A program made the translations under genes and the position numbers. Below the pieces are notes generated by a model, which saw only the letters and a list, made by a program, of their open reading frames with translations, was not told the origin of the DNA and searched no databases. From assembly GCF_028553725.1 (NCBI RefSeq), contig NZ_CP067126.1, positions 1 to 64,000 of the forward strand: a DNA stretch of 64,000 nt, in the 5' to 3' direction. Positions within the stretch are counted from its first letter, which is position 1. Every line of letters starts with the position of its first letter. This document shows positions 63,184-64,000 of the stretch, piece by piece. Source of the DNA: Paracoccus alcaliphilus. GTDB taxonomy: Bacteria > Pseudomonadota > Alphaproteobacteria > Rhodobacterales > Rhodobacteraceae.

Positions 63184-64000
63184 ATGGACAATGAAGCGCG
63201 GATCGGCATCCTGCTTTATCCCGGCGCGCAGCTTTCGGCGGTGCTGGGGCTGACCGATCTGTTCCGCATCGCGACCCGCTTCAACCATCCGGGTCAGGGT
63301 TGCGGCCCGGGATTGCGCATCCTTCACTGGCAGGCCAGCGGGACGGATGCGCCAGAAGTCGTTTTCGACAGCGATCCGCAGCCGGGTGGGCAGGGCACGC
63401 GCTGCGATGTGCTGATCCTGCCGCCAACGCTGGAGCCGCCGATCAGCCCCGGCGCCGCTGCCCCGCTGGCAGCCTGGCTGGCGGATCGTCATGTCGAGGG
63501 GGCGGTGCTGGCGTCGGTCTGCGCCGGGGCCTTCCTGCTGGGCGAAACCGGCCTGCTGGCGGGGCGTGTGGTGACGGCCCACTGGACCCATGCGCAACTG
63601 CTGCGGGACCGCTTTCCCGAGGCGCGGGTGGATACCGATCGGCTGATCATCGACGGCGGCGACATCATTTCGGCGGGCGGGCTGATGTCATGGACCGATC
63701 TGGGGTTGAAGCTGGTCGAGCGTTTCCTTGGCCCCGTCGCGATGGCCGAAACCGCGCGGATGCTGCTGGTCGATCCGCCGGGGCGGGAGCAGCGATATTA
63801 CAGCGGTTTCGTGCCGCGCCTGAACCATGGCGATGCCGCGATCCTGAAGGCGCAGCATCTGCTTCAGGCCAATGAGGGCAAGAAGGCCCGACTGTCCGCC
63901 CTTGCGGCAGCGGCGGGGCTGGAGGAACGCACCTTCCTGCGCCGTTTCCAGAAGGCGACCGGATTGACCGCGACCGATTATGCCCAACGCCTGCGGGTGG
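63184..64000 (+). CDS. GlxA-family AraC-type regulator (runs past window end)
   Basis: At least 272 residues visible. The N-terminal DJ-1/PfpI-like domain (about 5-170) has [25 protein letters not shown] and the nucleophile-elbow-like [18 protein letters not shown] with Cys119. The C-terminal AraC DNA-binding domain begins near 220 ([48 protein letters not shown]) and is cut by the window edge. It is 94 bp from, and probably regulates, the divergent cysteine hydrolase. Confidence 0.88.
   Translation, partial: MDNEARIGILLYPGAQLSAVLGLTDLFRIATRFNHPGQGCGPGLRILHWQASGTDAPEVVFDSDPQPGGQGTRCDVLILPPTLEPPISPGAAAPLAAWLADRHVEGAVLASVCAGAFLLGETGLLAGRVVTAHWTHAQLLRDRFPEARVDTDRLIIDGGDIISAGGLMSWTDLGLKLVERFLGPVAMAETARMLLVDPPGREQRYYSGFVPRLNHGDAAILKAQHLLQANEGKKARLSALAAAAGLEERTFLRRFQKATGLTATDYAQRLRV

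Noticed and set aside
1..64000. CRISPR arrays, tRNA or rRNA genes
   Set aside because: No regularly spaced repeats, no cloverleaf with a conserved T-arm (GGTTCGA), and no ribosomal RNA sequence were noticed in reading the window.

Overview
The window is GC-rich, densely packed alphaproteobacterial DNA. It looks like a large plasmid or chromid of Paracoccus or a close Rhodobacterales relative. Four things point there: a plasmid-type parA-parB locus at the left edge with its own parS-like palindromes; an aztABCD zinc operon of the kind first characterised in Paracoccus denitrificans; partial Sox genes; and a glycolate/acetate catabolic block. The species is inferred from gene content, not from a database search. 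No rRNA, tRNA, CRISPR array or replication initiator gene was seen.

Layout. 1-2.5 kb: parAB partition locus with four copies of CTTCCCCNNGGGGAAG. 2.5-5.6 kb: a small ORF, a TSUP-family permease and a rhamnosyltransferase/hydrolase fusion. 5.7-11.1 kb: zinc module, aztABCD converging on zevAB-like genes, with a Zur-box-like palindrome before aztA and a second inside aztC. 11.1-19.8 kb: a DUF11 surface-protein gene translationally coupled to a 1192-residue outer-membrane beta-barrel gene. The DUF11 gene is split by foreign DNA made of a truncated primase-polymerase gene and an IS903-group element that itself carries an IS1111-type element inside its left terminal inverted repeat. 19.8-24.6 kb: a leftward sulfur operon (cytochrome c, two FCSD-like flavoproteins, YeeE/YedE transporter, SoxY, SoxZ). 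24.9-26.2 kb: a nucleobase permease. 26.2-38.4 kb: a leftward peptide uptake and hydrolysis operon (M81 peptidase, Dpp-type ABC transporter, two M20 hydrolases, penicillin-acylase-like protein) with a divergent IclR regulator. 38.4-47.3 kb: glycolate/glyoxylate genes (glcDEF, glycolate/lactate permease, IclR regulator, malate synthase G). 47.4-48.1 kb: a phosphopantetheinyl transferase. 48.5-53.4 kb: BCCT and NCS1 transporters, a hydantoin-racemase-like enzyme and a GntR regulator. 53.7-62.5 kb: acetate block (acs, DUF485, actP, a cNMP/CBS/DUF294 protein, a membrane protein, a lone receiver, and a DnaQ-like exonuclease gene broken by a deletion and by a second IS903-group copy with a 9-bp target duplication). 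62.5-64 kb: a cysteine hydrolase divergent from a GlxA-type regulator that runs off the window.

How it fits together. Most modules are self-contained uptake-plus-catabolism units, each next to its own regulator with a visible palindrome. Glycolate and acetate pathways meet at glyoxylate and acetyl-CoA, which malate synthase G condenses. The IS903-group copies encode identical transposases and have damaged two loci, which points to recent transposition.
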